A stretch of 64,000 nt of DNA from CAVXFS01 sp963761115 (GTDB lineage Bacteria > Pseudomonadota > Gammaproteobacteria > Burkholderiales > Gallionellaceae). The DNA lies in assembly GCA_963761115.1 (NCBI GenBank), contig CAVXFS010000003.1:248001-312000 (forward strand), read 5' to 3'. The position numbers were made by a program, and so were the translations under genes. A model generated the notes under the pieces. That model saw nothing but the letters and a program-made list of their open reading frames with translations. It made no database searches and was not told the origin of the DNA. This document shows positions 41,036 through 49,740 of the stretch, in pieces (the stretch's first letter is position 1; each line of letters opens with the position of its first letter).

Positions 41036-41920
41036 ATGCGCTCTTTCCTGGTCGTCAGCCTGTTTGATCTGTTTGCCCATATCCCGCTAAGCGTCCTGCA
41101 TCGCATCGGCGCAGTATTGGGCTGGACGTCCTATCTGTTTTCGGGCAGATATGCGGCGCAATTGCGTGAGAATCTTGATCATTTCTGCAAGCACCAGTCC
41201 AGAAGCGATAATCGGGAACTGCTGCATGCCAATGTGGCGGAAGCCGGGAAGAGCATCGCCGAATTGCCCTGGGTATGGCGTCGCCCACTTGACCAGGTTC
41301 TGGGAAGTGTCAGAGCCAGCCAGGGCTGGGACCATGTTGAATCTGCACTGGCAGCGGGCAAGGGGCTGATCGTGCTGACGCCGCATCTGGGCTGTTTCGA
41401 GGTCATGGGTCTTTTCGTAGCGGAACGGGTTCCGATGACCTCCATGTACCGTGTTCCAAAACTCGCCTGGCTGGACGAGGTGACCCGCAGCGGTCGCCAG
41501 CGCGGTCAGTTGCGCATGGTGCGTGCTGATGTGAGTGGAGTGAGAGCCATGTTCAAGGCGCTCAAGCGCGGCGAAACGATCGGCATGCTGCCCGACCAGG
41601 TGCCGGGAAATGGCGAGGGTGAGTGGGCAGACTTCTTCGGCCGCCCGGCCTATACCATGTCTTTGATCGGCCGCCTGCTTGAATCCAGCGGCGCCAGCGT
41701 AGTCATGACCTTTGCCGAGCGCTTGCCGAAAGGAGCAGGATATGCCATTCATATCGAACCGCTGGTCATCGACATGGCTATCCCGGTGACCGGTCAGATC
41801 AATGCCGCGCTGGAGAAAGCCATCAGCGCCTGTCCGGCACAATATCTGTGGAGCTATAACCGCTACAAGACACCCGCCGGGGCCGAACAACTTCCTGCAA
41901 CGTCGGGCAGGCGGTCTTGA
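41036..41920 (+). CDS. LpxL/HtrB-family lipid A acyltransferase (first of two)
   Basis: Members of this family add a secondary acyl chain to the Kdo-lipid A precursor at the inner membrane. The 294-residue protein has an N-terminal membrane segment and the catalytic HX4E motif in LTPHLGCFEVMG. A substrate-binding GMLPDQVPG-type motif follows (GETIGMLPDQVPGNGEGEW). Length is typical. Its stop overlaps the start of the second acyltransferase (TGATG), so the pair is co-translated. It is divergent from metK. Which of the two acts first cannot be told from sequence alone. Confidence 0.88.
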   Translation: MRSFLVVSLFDLFAHIPLSVLHRIGAVLGWTSYLFSGRYAAQLRENLDHFCKHQSRSDNRELLHANVAEAGKSIAELPWVWRRPLDQVLGSVRASQGWDHVESALAAGKGLIVLTPHLGCFEVMGLFVAERVPMTSMYRVPKLAWLDEVTRSGRQRGQLRMVRADVSGVRAMFKALKRGETIGMLPDQVPGNGEGEWADFFGRPAYTMSLIGRLLESSGASVVMTFAERLPKGAGYAIHIEPLVIDMAIPVTGQINAALEKAISACPAQYLWSYNRYKTPAGAEQLPATSGRRS

Positions 41921-42795
41921 TGGCACGACTTGGCATCCTGCTATTATGGTTGGCGCATTTCCTGCCATTCCGGCTATTGGCCGGGTTGGGAAATCTGCTC
42001 GGACTGTTGCTGTATCTGGTTGGCCGGGAACGCCGCATGGTTGCCGCCACCAATCTGCGGCTATGTTTTCCCGACATGAGCGAACCGGAACGCGCCGACC
42101 TGGTGCGACGCAATTTCATGGCATTCGGACGCAGCTTCCTCGAGCGCAGCATTTTGTGGTGGTCAAGCAACAAGCGGATCCTGAGCCTGATCCGGGTCGA
42201 GGGACGGGAGCACTTCGACGCCGTGCAAGGCAAACCCTACATCGGATTGCTGCCGCATTTTGTCGGACTGGATGTCGCCGGCGCCTGGCTGTCCATGCAC
42301 ACCCGTGGCGTCAGCGTCTATTCAAACCAGAAGAACGCCTACTTGAACAAGCTGCTGATCGAAAAGCGCACCCGTTTCGGTGACCAGCGCATCTTTTCGC
42401 GCCAGCAGGGTTTGCGCCCTATCGTCAAGGCAATGCGCGATGGTTATCCCTTGCTGTATCTGCCGGACCAGGATTTTGCCGCCAGGGATGCGATGTTCAT
42501 CCCGTTTTTCGGCGTGCCTGCCTCGACCCTGACCAGTGTTTCGCGCCTGGCACAAATGACCGGCTCGACCATATTGCCGTGCATTCCCCGCGTATTGCCG
42601 GATTGCCAGGGCTATGAGATACGTTTCTACCCGGCATGGGACAATTATCCGACCGATGATGTGGAAGCCGACGCGCGCCGCGTGAACGAGTTCATCGAAC
42701 AGCGCGTGCTGGAGATGCCGGAACAGTATTTCTGGTTGCACAAGCGCTTCAAGACCCGGCCCGGAGGGCGAGGAGAAATTTTATTGAGCTCGTAG
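41920..42795 (+). CDS. LpxL/LpxM-family lipid A acyltransferase (second of two)
   Basis: A 291-residue paralogue of the preceding protein with an N-terminal hydrophobic anchor and the catalytic HX4D motif in LLPHFVGLDVAGAWL. YLPDQDFAARDAMFIPFFG is the conserved acceptor-site block, and PEQYFWLHKRFKTRPGG the C-terminal signature. Two tandem late acyltransferases are usual where lipid A is hexa-acylated. The final codons, including the TAG stop, lie inside the left arm of a stem-loop repeat, so the repeat has supplied the end of the gene. Confidence 0.9.
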   Translation: MARLGILLLWLAHFLPFRLLAGLGNLLGLLLYLVGRERRMVAATNLRLCFPDMSEPERADLVRRNFMAFGRSFLERSILWWSSNKRILSLIRVEGREHFDAVQGKPYIGLLPHFVGLDVAGAWLSMHTRGVSVYSNQKNAYLNKLLIEKRTRFGDQRIFSRQQGLRPIVKAMRDGYPLLYLPDQDFAARDAMFIPFFGVPASTLTSVSRLAQMTGSTILPCIPRVLPDCQGYEIRFYPAWDNYPTDDVEADARRVNEFIEQRVLEMPEQYFWLHKRFKTRPGGRGEILLSS

Positions 42796-42833
42796 TGGGT
42801 AGCAAAACCGGGGTTGGCTACGAGCTACAAGCT
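42787..42833. repeat. Intergenic stem-loop repeat, copy B
   Basis: The arms AGCTCGTAGTGGGTAGC (42787-42803) and GCTACGAGCTACAAGCT (42817-42833) pair imperfectly around an AAAACC-containing loop. It shares the core GGTAGCAAAACC and the AGCTACAAGCT end with copy A at 17953-18010. The left arm overlaps the last codons of the acyltransferase gene, and ubiD starts 12 bases after the right arm. Confidence 0.6.
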
Positions 42834-42845
42834 AAAGGGGTACAC

Positions 42846-44312
42846 ATGAAATACCACGACCTGCGCGATTTCATCGCACAACTGGAAAAGCTCGGCGAAC
42901 TCAAGCGCATCGCCGCGCCGGTGTCGCCACACCTGGAGATGACCGAGATCTGCGACCGCGTGCTGCGCGCGCAGGGGCCGGCGATCCTGTTCGAGAATCC
43001 GGCCGGGCACGCCATGCCGGTGCTGGCCAATCTGTTCGGCACGCCGCGCCGCGTGGCGCTGGGCATGGGCGAAGAGTCCACTGCCGCGTTGCGCGAAGTG
43101 GGCAAACTGCTGGCCTACCTGAAGGAACCGGAGCCGCCCAAGGGCCTGAAGGACGCATGGGAAAAATGGCCGGTGCTGAAGCAGGTGCTCACCATGTCGC
43201 CCAAGGTGCTGTCTGCTGCGCCGTGCCAGGAAATCGTGTGGGAAGGCAAGGATGTCGATCTGGGCAGGCTGCCGATCCAGTACTGCTGGCCGGGCGATGT
43301 GGCGCCGCTGATCACCTGGGGACTGGTGGTGACGCGGGGTCCGCTGCAAGACGCGCCAGAATCTCGGCATCTACCGCCAGCAGGTGATCGCGCCGAACAA
43401 GGTCATCATGCGCTGGCTGGCGCAGCGCGGCGGCGCGCTGGATTTTCGCGACCATTGCGAAAAGAATCCGGGCCAGCCGTTCCCGCTCGCGGTGGTGATC
43501 GGCGCCGATCCGGCGACCATACTCGGCGCGGTGACGCCGGTGCCGGACGCGCTTTCCGAATACCAGTTCGCCGGTCTGTTGCGCGGCAGCAAGACCGAAC
43601 TGGTCAAGTGCCTGGGCAGCGACCTGCAGGTGCCGGCATCAGCCGAGATCGTGCTGGAAGGCGTGATCCATCCGGGCGAGACCGCGCTGGAAGGCCCGTA
43701 CGGCGACCACACCGGTTATTACAACGAGCAGGAGACGTTCCCGGTGTTCACCATCGAGCGCATCACCATGCGCGCGCGACCCGATCTACCATTCCACCTA
43801 CACCGGCAAGCCGCCGGACGAACCGGCGATGCTGGGCGTGGCGCTGAACGAGGTGTTCGTGCCGCTGCTGCAAAAGCAGTTTCCCGAGATCACGGATTTC
43901 TACCTGCCGCCGGAAGGCTGCAGCTACCGCATGGCGGTGGTCAGCATCAAGAAGCAATATCCCGGGCACGCCAAGCGCGTGATGTTCGGCATCTGGAGTT
44001 TCCTGCGCCAGTTCATGTACACCAAGTTCATCATCGTGGTCGACGACGACATCGATGTCCGCGACTGGAAGGAAGTGATCTGGGCGATCACCACGCGCGT
44101 CGACCCGGTGCGCGACACGCTGCTGGTGGAGAACACGCCGATCGACTACCTCGATTTCGCCAGTCCGGTATCCGGCCTGGGCGGCAAGATGGGGCTGGAC
44201 GCCACCAACAAATGGCCGGGCGAGACACAGCGCGAATGGGGCACAGCCCATCGTCATGGATGCCGCGGTGAAGGCGAAGGTGGATGCGATGTGGGGCGAG
44301 TTGGGTTTGTAG
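42846..44312 (+). CDS. ubiD: UbiD family prenylated-FMN decarboxylase, with three apparent frameshifts
   Basis: UbiD decarboxylates 4-hydroxy-3-polyprenylbenzoate in ubiquinone synthesis using prenylated FMN. Hallmarks are MKYHDLRDFIAQLEKLGELK at the start, NLGIYRQQ, GPYGDHTGYYNEQETFPVF, MLGVALNEVFVPLLQKQFPE and ENTPIDYLDFASPVSGLGGK. The frame breaks three times by one extra base: near 43348-43349 (CTGCAAGACG), in 43771-43783 (CGCGCGCGACCC) and in 44241-44250 (GCACAGCCCA). Removing all three gives 487 residues ending at the TAG at 44310-44312, the normal size. No deletions or stop substitutions are seen, so sequence errors are the best explanation. Confidence 0.87.
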
Positions 44313-44334
44313 TGTCGTAGGTTGGGTCAGTTCC

Positions 44335-44368
44335 GTAGGTCGGGCTAGCGCTGCATAACCCGACCTAC
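44335..44368. repeat. REP-like palindrome
   Basis: GTAGGTCGGG (44335-44344) and CCCGACCTAC (44359-44368) form a perfect 10-bp stem. A partial second unit, CGTAGGTTGGG, lies at 44316-44326. Palindromes of this GTAGGTYGGG type are dispersed in many proteobacterial genomes. It lies just after ubiD at the edge of a cluster that looks acquired. The rest of the gap to 44599 holds nothing I can identify. Confidence 0.65.
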
Positions 44369-44599
44369 ATCTGAATTGAGGTTCCGCTTTCAGGCAGTCT
44401 GTTTATAACTCCGATATGCCGCTTCCGACACATACCAGCATGTCAAGCTTTCAAATTGTCTGCTGGAAAGCGGACAGTCGCGCTTCGTTGGTTCAGATTG
44501 CCGCATGGCAGCAGTTCACTACGTGTGGCTTTCGAAACAAGGCCGCCATTCACATTTCCTGATAGCAGCCAATCGACATCAATCTGCCCTACTTCGTTT

Positions 44600-45595
44600 T
44601 CAACAGCGGCATTCCATGACGCACGATTCTGACATCGGAGTGGTCCGTTCCAGCCGAAGTCCGGCGGCGGTTATGATATTGAGAAACTCCTCGCGGGTGC
44701 GTTCCTGCCCGCCGTGCATGACGAGCATATGCAGGTCTAGCAGATTGGCATATGGCTTGCTGTCCAGTTCAAGCAAGTAATCTAGAATCAGGATCCTTCC
44801 CGATGCATTCATTGCGCGACGGCAATTGCGCAATATGGTCGTCGCTGTCTCATCGTCCCAGTTGTGAAGGATGGAACTAAGGATGTAAGTGTCGGCACCT
44901 TCCGGTACGGATTGCAGAAAGTCTCCCGCAACGCACTGACAGCGCCCGGCAAGACCATTGTCATCCATCAGAGCCTGAGCTTTTTCGATGACATCGGCGC
45001 GCTCAATCAGGATGCCTGTCGATTCCTGGTTTGCATGCAGGAGCGCCGCCAATAGCGTGCCTTGACCACCTCCGACGTCAATAATCTTTCCCAGAGACGA
45101 AACACCACAGTGGGTATCTACTGCTTTGGCATGATCTGCGGACAAGATCGACATGGCGTGGTTGAACCATGCGGCCAGTTCTGGATGTGCTTCCAGATAG
45201 GCATAACGGCTCTGTCTATAGACGCTGTGAAAGGCGCTCTGACCAGTATTGATGCAGTGCAGCAATTCACCCCACGGCTTCCATGCCAATTCACCCATGG
45301 AAATGGCCCATGATCGGACAGATTCCGGATGGTCACTGCGTAGGCATGTGGCCCGTGTTGTCAAAATAAATTTTCGTGGCGATACCTCGGCCAAAATACC
45401 GATGCTGGTCAAGGTGCGAAGAAGTCGATAGAGCGCTGCCGGATGTGCCCCAACTGAAGCTGCCAGCATGTCTGAATCCTGTTCCCCATGAGCCAAATGA
45501 TCGGCAATGCCTAGTTTCGCCGCAACGAAAATTGCCTGGCTGGTCCAGAAACCGTTCATCATATTTCGCATTTGCGCCGCATCATTATTTTTCAT
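44600..45595 (-). CDS. SAM-dependent O-methyltransferase
   Basis: A 331-residue methyltransferase of the plant-COMT/acetylserotonin type. It has an N-terminal winged-helix dimerisation domain (residues 5-95) and a Rossmann domain with the SAM-binding motif KIIDVGGGQGTL. The acidic GDFLQSVPEGADTYILSSIL and HNWDDETATTILRNCRRAM, with the family's catalytic-base His, follow. Such enzymes methylate phenolic or polyketide hydroxyls in secondary metabolism. ATG 45595 is eight bases downstream of the preceding same-strand gene. The substrate is unknown; the nearby adenylation enzyme suggests an aromatic acid-derived product. Confidence 0.85.
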   Translation of the reverse strand: MKNNDAAQMRNMMNGFWTSQAIFVAAKLGIADHLAHGEQDSDMLAASVGAHPAALYRLLRTLTSIGILAEVSPRKFILTTRATCLRSDHPESVRSWAISMGELAWKPWGELLHCINTGQSAFHSVYRQSRYAYLEAHPELAAWFNHAMSILSADHAKAVDTHCGVSSLGKIIDVGGGQGTLLAALLHANQESTGILIERADVIEKAQALMDDNGLAGRCQCVAGDFLQSVPEGADTYILSSILHNWDDETATTILRNCRRAMNASGRILILDYLLELDSKPYANLLDLHMLVMHGGQERTREEFLNIITAAGLRLERTTPMSESCVMECRC

Positions 45596-45603
45596 GATCT
45601 GCT

Positions 45604-46308
45604 TCACTTTTCGCAATAAAACTCAACACGAAATTTTCTGCCTTGCGCATGAACCGGGAGATCGTAGTAAAGCGTCAGGGAGCCCTGCTCATGACCTTCC
45701 ATCGATTTTCCGCGCATGAAAGGCGGCATTATATTTCCACCATCCTCCATCATTTCCTGAATGGCCAGGACTGCATCCGAGGACTTCGCCAGGAATGCGA
45801 CATGTGTGCCAATACCGTTCATGATCCATCCATCGACCAGCGCCGATCGCTCTCTGGGAACGAACACTTCAATGCAAATTTGCTTCCCCCTCTTGCTGAC
45901 ACCTTCCATCCTGTAGATATGCGTTTCGACAAGCTGTTTCCTCGTGAGCATTCCCAGTTCCCTGGCGAATATCTTGCTGGGCATACTTGCCGAAATAGCC
46001 AATCCCGTCACTCCTGCAATTTCGGAGAGCATGGCTTCGCCCATCTCGGCAGGAAGCAGAAAACCGATATGGCCAATGGAAACGATAGAGGCAAGCAACT
46101 TTTCCTGTTGTGTGATTGTCAGGTTCATTATTCCTGCCAGCTTCCCGAGCGCGCTTGATGCTGTGTGACCATCGAAAAAATCCATGGATTGTCGCAGACA
46201 TCCGGCTACTCGCTCCGACAGGGGTGACGTTGCCAATAATAATATCCGGTCGAAGCGAAAATGCGATACCAGTTCGGATTCGGCATTTGGCTGTGAGGTG
46301 GCGATCAT
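45604..46308 (-). CDS. Hypothetical protein next to O-methyltransferase
   Basis: A 234-residue protein I cannot assign. It is rich in Leu/Ala helices in the first half (SVGHIGFLLPAEMGEAML-like stretches) and ends with a conserved-looking segment containing GIGTHVAFLAKS, GGNIMPPFMRGKS and LTLYYDLPVHAQGRKFRVEF. It has no signal peptide and no recognised catalytic motif. The start may instead be ATG 46344, adding 12 residues. It is eight bases upstream of the methyltransferase on the same strand and divergent from the adenylation gene, so it probably belongs to the same pathway. Codon choice is less G+C-biased than in neighbours. Confidence 0.6.
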   Translation of the reverse strand: MIATSQPNAESELVSHFRFDRILLLATSPLSERVAGCLRQSMDFFDGHTASSALGKLAGIMNLTITQQEKLLASIVSIGHIGFLLPAEMGEAMLSEIAGVTGLAISASMPSKIFARELGMLTRKQLVETHIYRMEGVSKRGKQICIEVFVPRERSALVDGWIMNGIGTHVAFLAKSSDAVLAIQEMMEDGGNIMPPFMRGKSMEGHEQGSLTLYYDLPVHAQGRKFRVEFYCEK

Positions 46309-46628
46309 CGGACAGGAATAAAATGTGGCAGGGAAGTATAACATTCAGTGTCGCGATCGAATCTTCCTCTATTATCGAGTGGTATGGCCATTTACGTAGT
46401 GCAACCAGGATGTGTGGACCGTCTGGGCTTGCGTGTGCACTGAATTGACATTGAGTAACAGGCACTCCGTTCCATTAACCAGGAGTCTGTCTATATCTGC
46501 ATGGAAGAGAGTTAGAGAAATGCTGGTCGGCCATATTCGATGGTTCAGGCGCTAAATTCTTGCATCAGCCGTAACTGTTGCGTAACATAAATCTTGACTA
46601 TCATTCAAGGCATGTCAGTGGGAGCCCG

Positions 46629-48104
46629 ATGCTTACTCAACTGATTTTCGACTGGGCATTAGAGACACCCGATAAAACAGCCGTGGTCCATAACGGCCGG
46701 CCGTTGACCTACCTTTCATTCGCCCGGCACATCGCTGTAGCGCGCGGCTATTTCACCCGACGCGGCTTTGTTGGTTCCGGTTACGCGGTACTGGCCATCC
46801 ACAACCTTCTGGATTTCTGGATTCTTAGCCTGGCCCTGCGAAGTCTGGGCCTGACTACCGTGACGGTGCCATCCATAGAGGCGGTAGGTATGCTTGGCTT
46901 GCCGAACGTGCGCGGTGTCATTACTAACCCGGTCGAGAGGTGGGTCGGTTTGGACAGAACATGCGCCGAGTTGGGGCTAAGCCTACTGTCAGTGACGCTG
47001 GCAGGTGAACCTGCCCTATGGCTTGAATCAACCGCATCACAATTCGAACCTGGCGGCCATATACTGCAAACCTCGGGCACCACGGGTGTCTATAAAAAGG
47101 TTCTCATGAGTCCCGCCATCGACGCTGTATTCCTGCGGCGAAAAGTAGAAGTGATCGGGATGAGTCAGGATTCTGTGCTCTGTGTGTTCGACTTTCCAGC
47201 ATGGACCGGTGTGGGTTACAGGTGGGCTGCAAGCCCTTGGAGCGTAGGTGGTACGATCGTCATTGAGCAAGGGCGCGAACCATACCATGCACTGTTGCGC
47301 CCCGGAATCACCCATGCGGTACTAGTTCCTGACAAGCTTGCCGCCGTGCTCGCTGCACCTGCGGGTGCGATTTCATGCAATCCATCGCTGCAACTCACTG
47401 TTGGCGGCGGCGCGATGACCCGGAACCAGGTCGACCAGACCAAGGCACGCATCACGCCACGTCTGTTTAACTGGCTCGCTTCCACTGAGGCTGGCGGTAT
47501 CACCCATACTCTATTGGACACGCCAGATGACCTCCGATGGCACCAGCTAGTGGCAGACCGCTTGGTAGAGATTGTCGACGAAGATGATCGTCCCGTGCCG
47601 AACGGAGAGGTTGGTCGGATGCGGATAAGCACCGCCGGAGGGCCAGATAGCTACCTTCATGACGATACGGCTACGCGCGCCTTCTTCAGGCATGGCTATT
47701 TCTATCCTGGCGATCTGGCCGTTATTCTTTCCGACGGGCGTATGGCACTGCAAGGACGTCTTACCGACATCATCAATTTGTGGGGACAAAAGGTATCCCC
47801 GGCACCGATTGAGGAGCGGCTGAGCGAGATCTTTGGCGTCAGCGGCGCTTGTCTGTTCTCCATGCAGAACGGTGGCGGCGAGGAGGAGATCCATATCGTT
47901 TTTGAATCTCCAACAACAATCGATACTAATTGGCTGATTGGCGTACTCAGACAGGAGTTGTACGGTTATCCGAGAATCCGCATCTATTATGCCCCTGCCT
48001 TGGCGCGGAATCAGATGGGAAAGGTCATGCGTCATGTAGTTCGAACTCAAGCCATTGCCAACCAACCACCATTCATCCGGATGGATCATCTAATATTAAG
48101 TTAG
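46629..48104 (+). CDS. AMP-forming acyl/aryl-acid adenylation enzyme
   Basis: A 491-residue ANL-superfamily enzyme that should activate a carboxylic acid as an acyl-adenylate and load it on CoA or a carrier protein. Core motifs are present: A3 LQTSGTTGVYKKV, A5 NWLASTEAGGITH, A7 YFYPGDLA, A8 GRLTDIINLWGQKVSP and the A10 Lys in ARNQMGKVMRHV. The ATG at 46629 is chosen because GGGAG lies seven bases upstream. It diverges from the methyltransferase pair across about 280 bp. The acid is unknown; aromatic or long-chain acids are possible. Confidence 0.87.
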   Translation: MLTQLIFDWALETPDKTAVVHNGRPLTYLSFARHIAVARGYFTRRGFVGSGYAVLAIHNLLDFWILSLALRSLGLTTVTVPSIEAVGMLGLPNVRGVITNPVERWVGLDRTCAELGLSLLSVTLAGEPALWLESTASQFEPGGHILQTSGTTGVYKKVLMSPAIDAVFLRRKVEVIGMSQDSVLCVFDFPAWTGVGYRWAASPWSVGGTIVIEQGREPYHALLRPGITHAVLVPDKLAAVLAAPAGAISCNPSLQLTVGGGAMTRNQVDQTKARITPRLFNWLASTEAGGITHTLLDTPDDLRWHQLVADRLVEIVDEDDRPVPNGEVGRMRISTAGGPDSYLHDDTATRAFFRHGYFYPGDLAVILSDGRMALQGRLTDIINLWGQKVSPAPIEERLSEIFGVSGACLFSMQNGGGEEEIHIVFESPTTIDTNWLIGVLRQELYGYPRIRIYYAPALARNQMGKVMRHVVRTQAIANQPPFIRMDHLILS

Positions 48105-48318
48105 GCCTCGATGACCGCTAGATACATTGGAGCACTATTCTAGGAACATACAGACACCAAACGTTCTCAGGATCTTTGCTGTATGACCGCTTATGGCACG
48201 ACTCTGCCATTAGCCAGCTTCTGCTTTGTGACGGTTTAAATCTCACACTGGTCATTCCATACGCCCCCGTTCAAGTAATCGTCAAGCCGAGGTTCGTGCA
48301 GCTTACCTTCAATCCGCC

Positions 48319-49740
48319 TTACTTGCGCTCCTGCACCCAATCGATCAGTGCATCCTGGGCTGCTTTTCCCTGCCTGGCATTGGCATCGCCGATGAAGAAC
48401 ACCACGATCCATTCCCGGCCGGAGCGTGAGCGCACGTAACCCGCAATGGTCTTCACCCCTTCCAGAGTTCCGGTCTTGAGGTGGGCGTGGCTGGCGGCAG
48501 CGCTGTCCCGCAGGCGTTTCTTCACCGTACCGTCCACGCCGAGTAGCGGCATCGAGGCCTGCAGTTCGGCGCTGAGTGGATCCAGGGCGGCGCTCTTCAG
48601 CAATAGCGCCATGCTGTGCGCGCTGATGCGCGCGATACGCGACAGGCCCGCGCCATTTTCAATGACCAGTTCGGGGAAATCGAGCTGTTGCCGGTGCAGC
48701 CAGTCGTGCATGGCCTGGATACTGCGCGGCAGGCTCATGGGCTGCTGGCCGGTCTCCGCACCCTGGTCGAGAGCAACTGCTCCCAGCGACAGGAACAACT
48801 GGCGCGCCATGACGTTGTTGCTGTACTTGTTGATATCGCGGATGACCAGGCTTAACGGTTCGGAGCGGTGGGTGGAAAAAAGCTGCGCGGTATTGCTCAC
48901 CACCCCCTCGCGCATCTTTCCGCTCAGGCTGCCGCCGAGTTCCTGCCACAGCGAGCGGAACACGGCTTCGACATAGCGTGGGTGCGACATCACGCTGAGG
49001 TTTTGCTCGCGCTCGCCGCAGCCGCTCGGATAGTCGCCTTGCAGGATGACGCTGTCGCCGCCCGGCTGCACGCGAATGCCATCGTCCCAATTGTCGCAAT
49101 CCAGATTCGACTCATGCGGCGCCAGCCGGTTGTCCAGCTTTACACTGTCGAGTGGCGGTTCGCTGACCACTTTCAGCGCATCGCCTTGAGGCAGGTAGCG
49201 CAGTCGCAGGGTATTGAAATTCAGCAGCAGCGCATCGGGGCCGACGTTGTAGGCACGCATCGGGTCATTGTCGAAAGCGCCGGGATCGTAGGCGGGCAGG
49301 TTGAAGTAGCTCCGGTCCAGTACCAGGTCGCCGTGTATCTCGCGCAGTCCGCGTGCGCGCAACTCGCTCAGCCACAACCAGAATTGCTCGACGGTGAACT
49401 TCGGATCGCCATAGCCCTTCAGGACCAGGTCTCCTTGCAGTACGCCGTCCTTCAGTTCGCCATCCAGATATGCCTCGGTCTTCCAGGTGTAGGCCGGCCC
49501 GAGCAGGTCCAGCGCGGCGTAAGTGGTGAGCAGCTTCATGGTGGAAGCCGGATTCATCGCCTGCCTGGCATTGACGCTGATCAGCGGCTTGCGCGCATTG
49601 ATCTCGCGCACTTCGATGCCGATGCTGGCAAGCGGTATATGCGCCTGCTGCAAGGCCTGGCGCACAGCGGACGGCAGCGAAGCGGCCTCAGACGTGCCGA
49701 GCAGGCTGGCAGCCAGCAGCAGTAAACAGACCAGTTTCAT
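48319..49740 (-). CDS. dacB: D-alanyl-D-alanine carboxypeptidase/endopeptidase (PBP4 family)
   Basis: A periplasmic low-molecular-weight penicillin-binding protein that trims peptidoglycan cross-links. The 473-residue product has a signal peptide (LVCLLLLAASLLGTSEA), the SXXK motif in NPASTMKLLTTYAAL, SXN in KYSNNVMARQL and KTG in HLKTGTLEGVK. The large insertion between SXXK and SXN is typical of class C PBPs. The start at 49740 overlaps the bioA stop (ATGA), so it is translated with bioA. An open frame continues upstream through bioA but is not coding. Confidence 0.93.
   Translation of the reverse strand: MKLVCLLLLAASLLGTSEAASLPSAVRQALQQAHIPLASIGIEVREINARKPLISVNARQAMNPASTMKLLTTYAALDLLGPAYTWKTEAYLDGELKDGVLQGDLVLKGYGDPKFTVEQFWLWLSELRARGLREIHGDLVLDRSYFNLPAYDPGAFDNDPMRAYNVGPDALLLNFNTLRLRYLPQGDALKVVSEPPLDSVKLDNRLAPHESNLDCDNWDDGIRVQPGGDSVILQGDYPSGCGEREQNLSVMSHPRYVEAVFRSLWQELGGSLSGKMREGVVSNTAQLFSTHRSEPLSLVIRDINKYSNNVMARQLFLSLGAVALDQGAETGQQPMSLPRSIQAMHDWLHRQQLDFPELVIENGAGLSRIARISAHSMALLLKSAALDPLSAELQASMPLLGVDGTVKKRLRDSAAASHAHLKTGTLEGVKTIAGYVRSRSGREWIVVFFIGDANARQGKAAQDALIDWVQERK

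Noticed and set aside
44400..44599. Possible small gene downstream of ubiD
   Set aside because: The only open frame runs into the methyltransferase gene in antisense and has no start signal.
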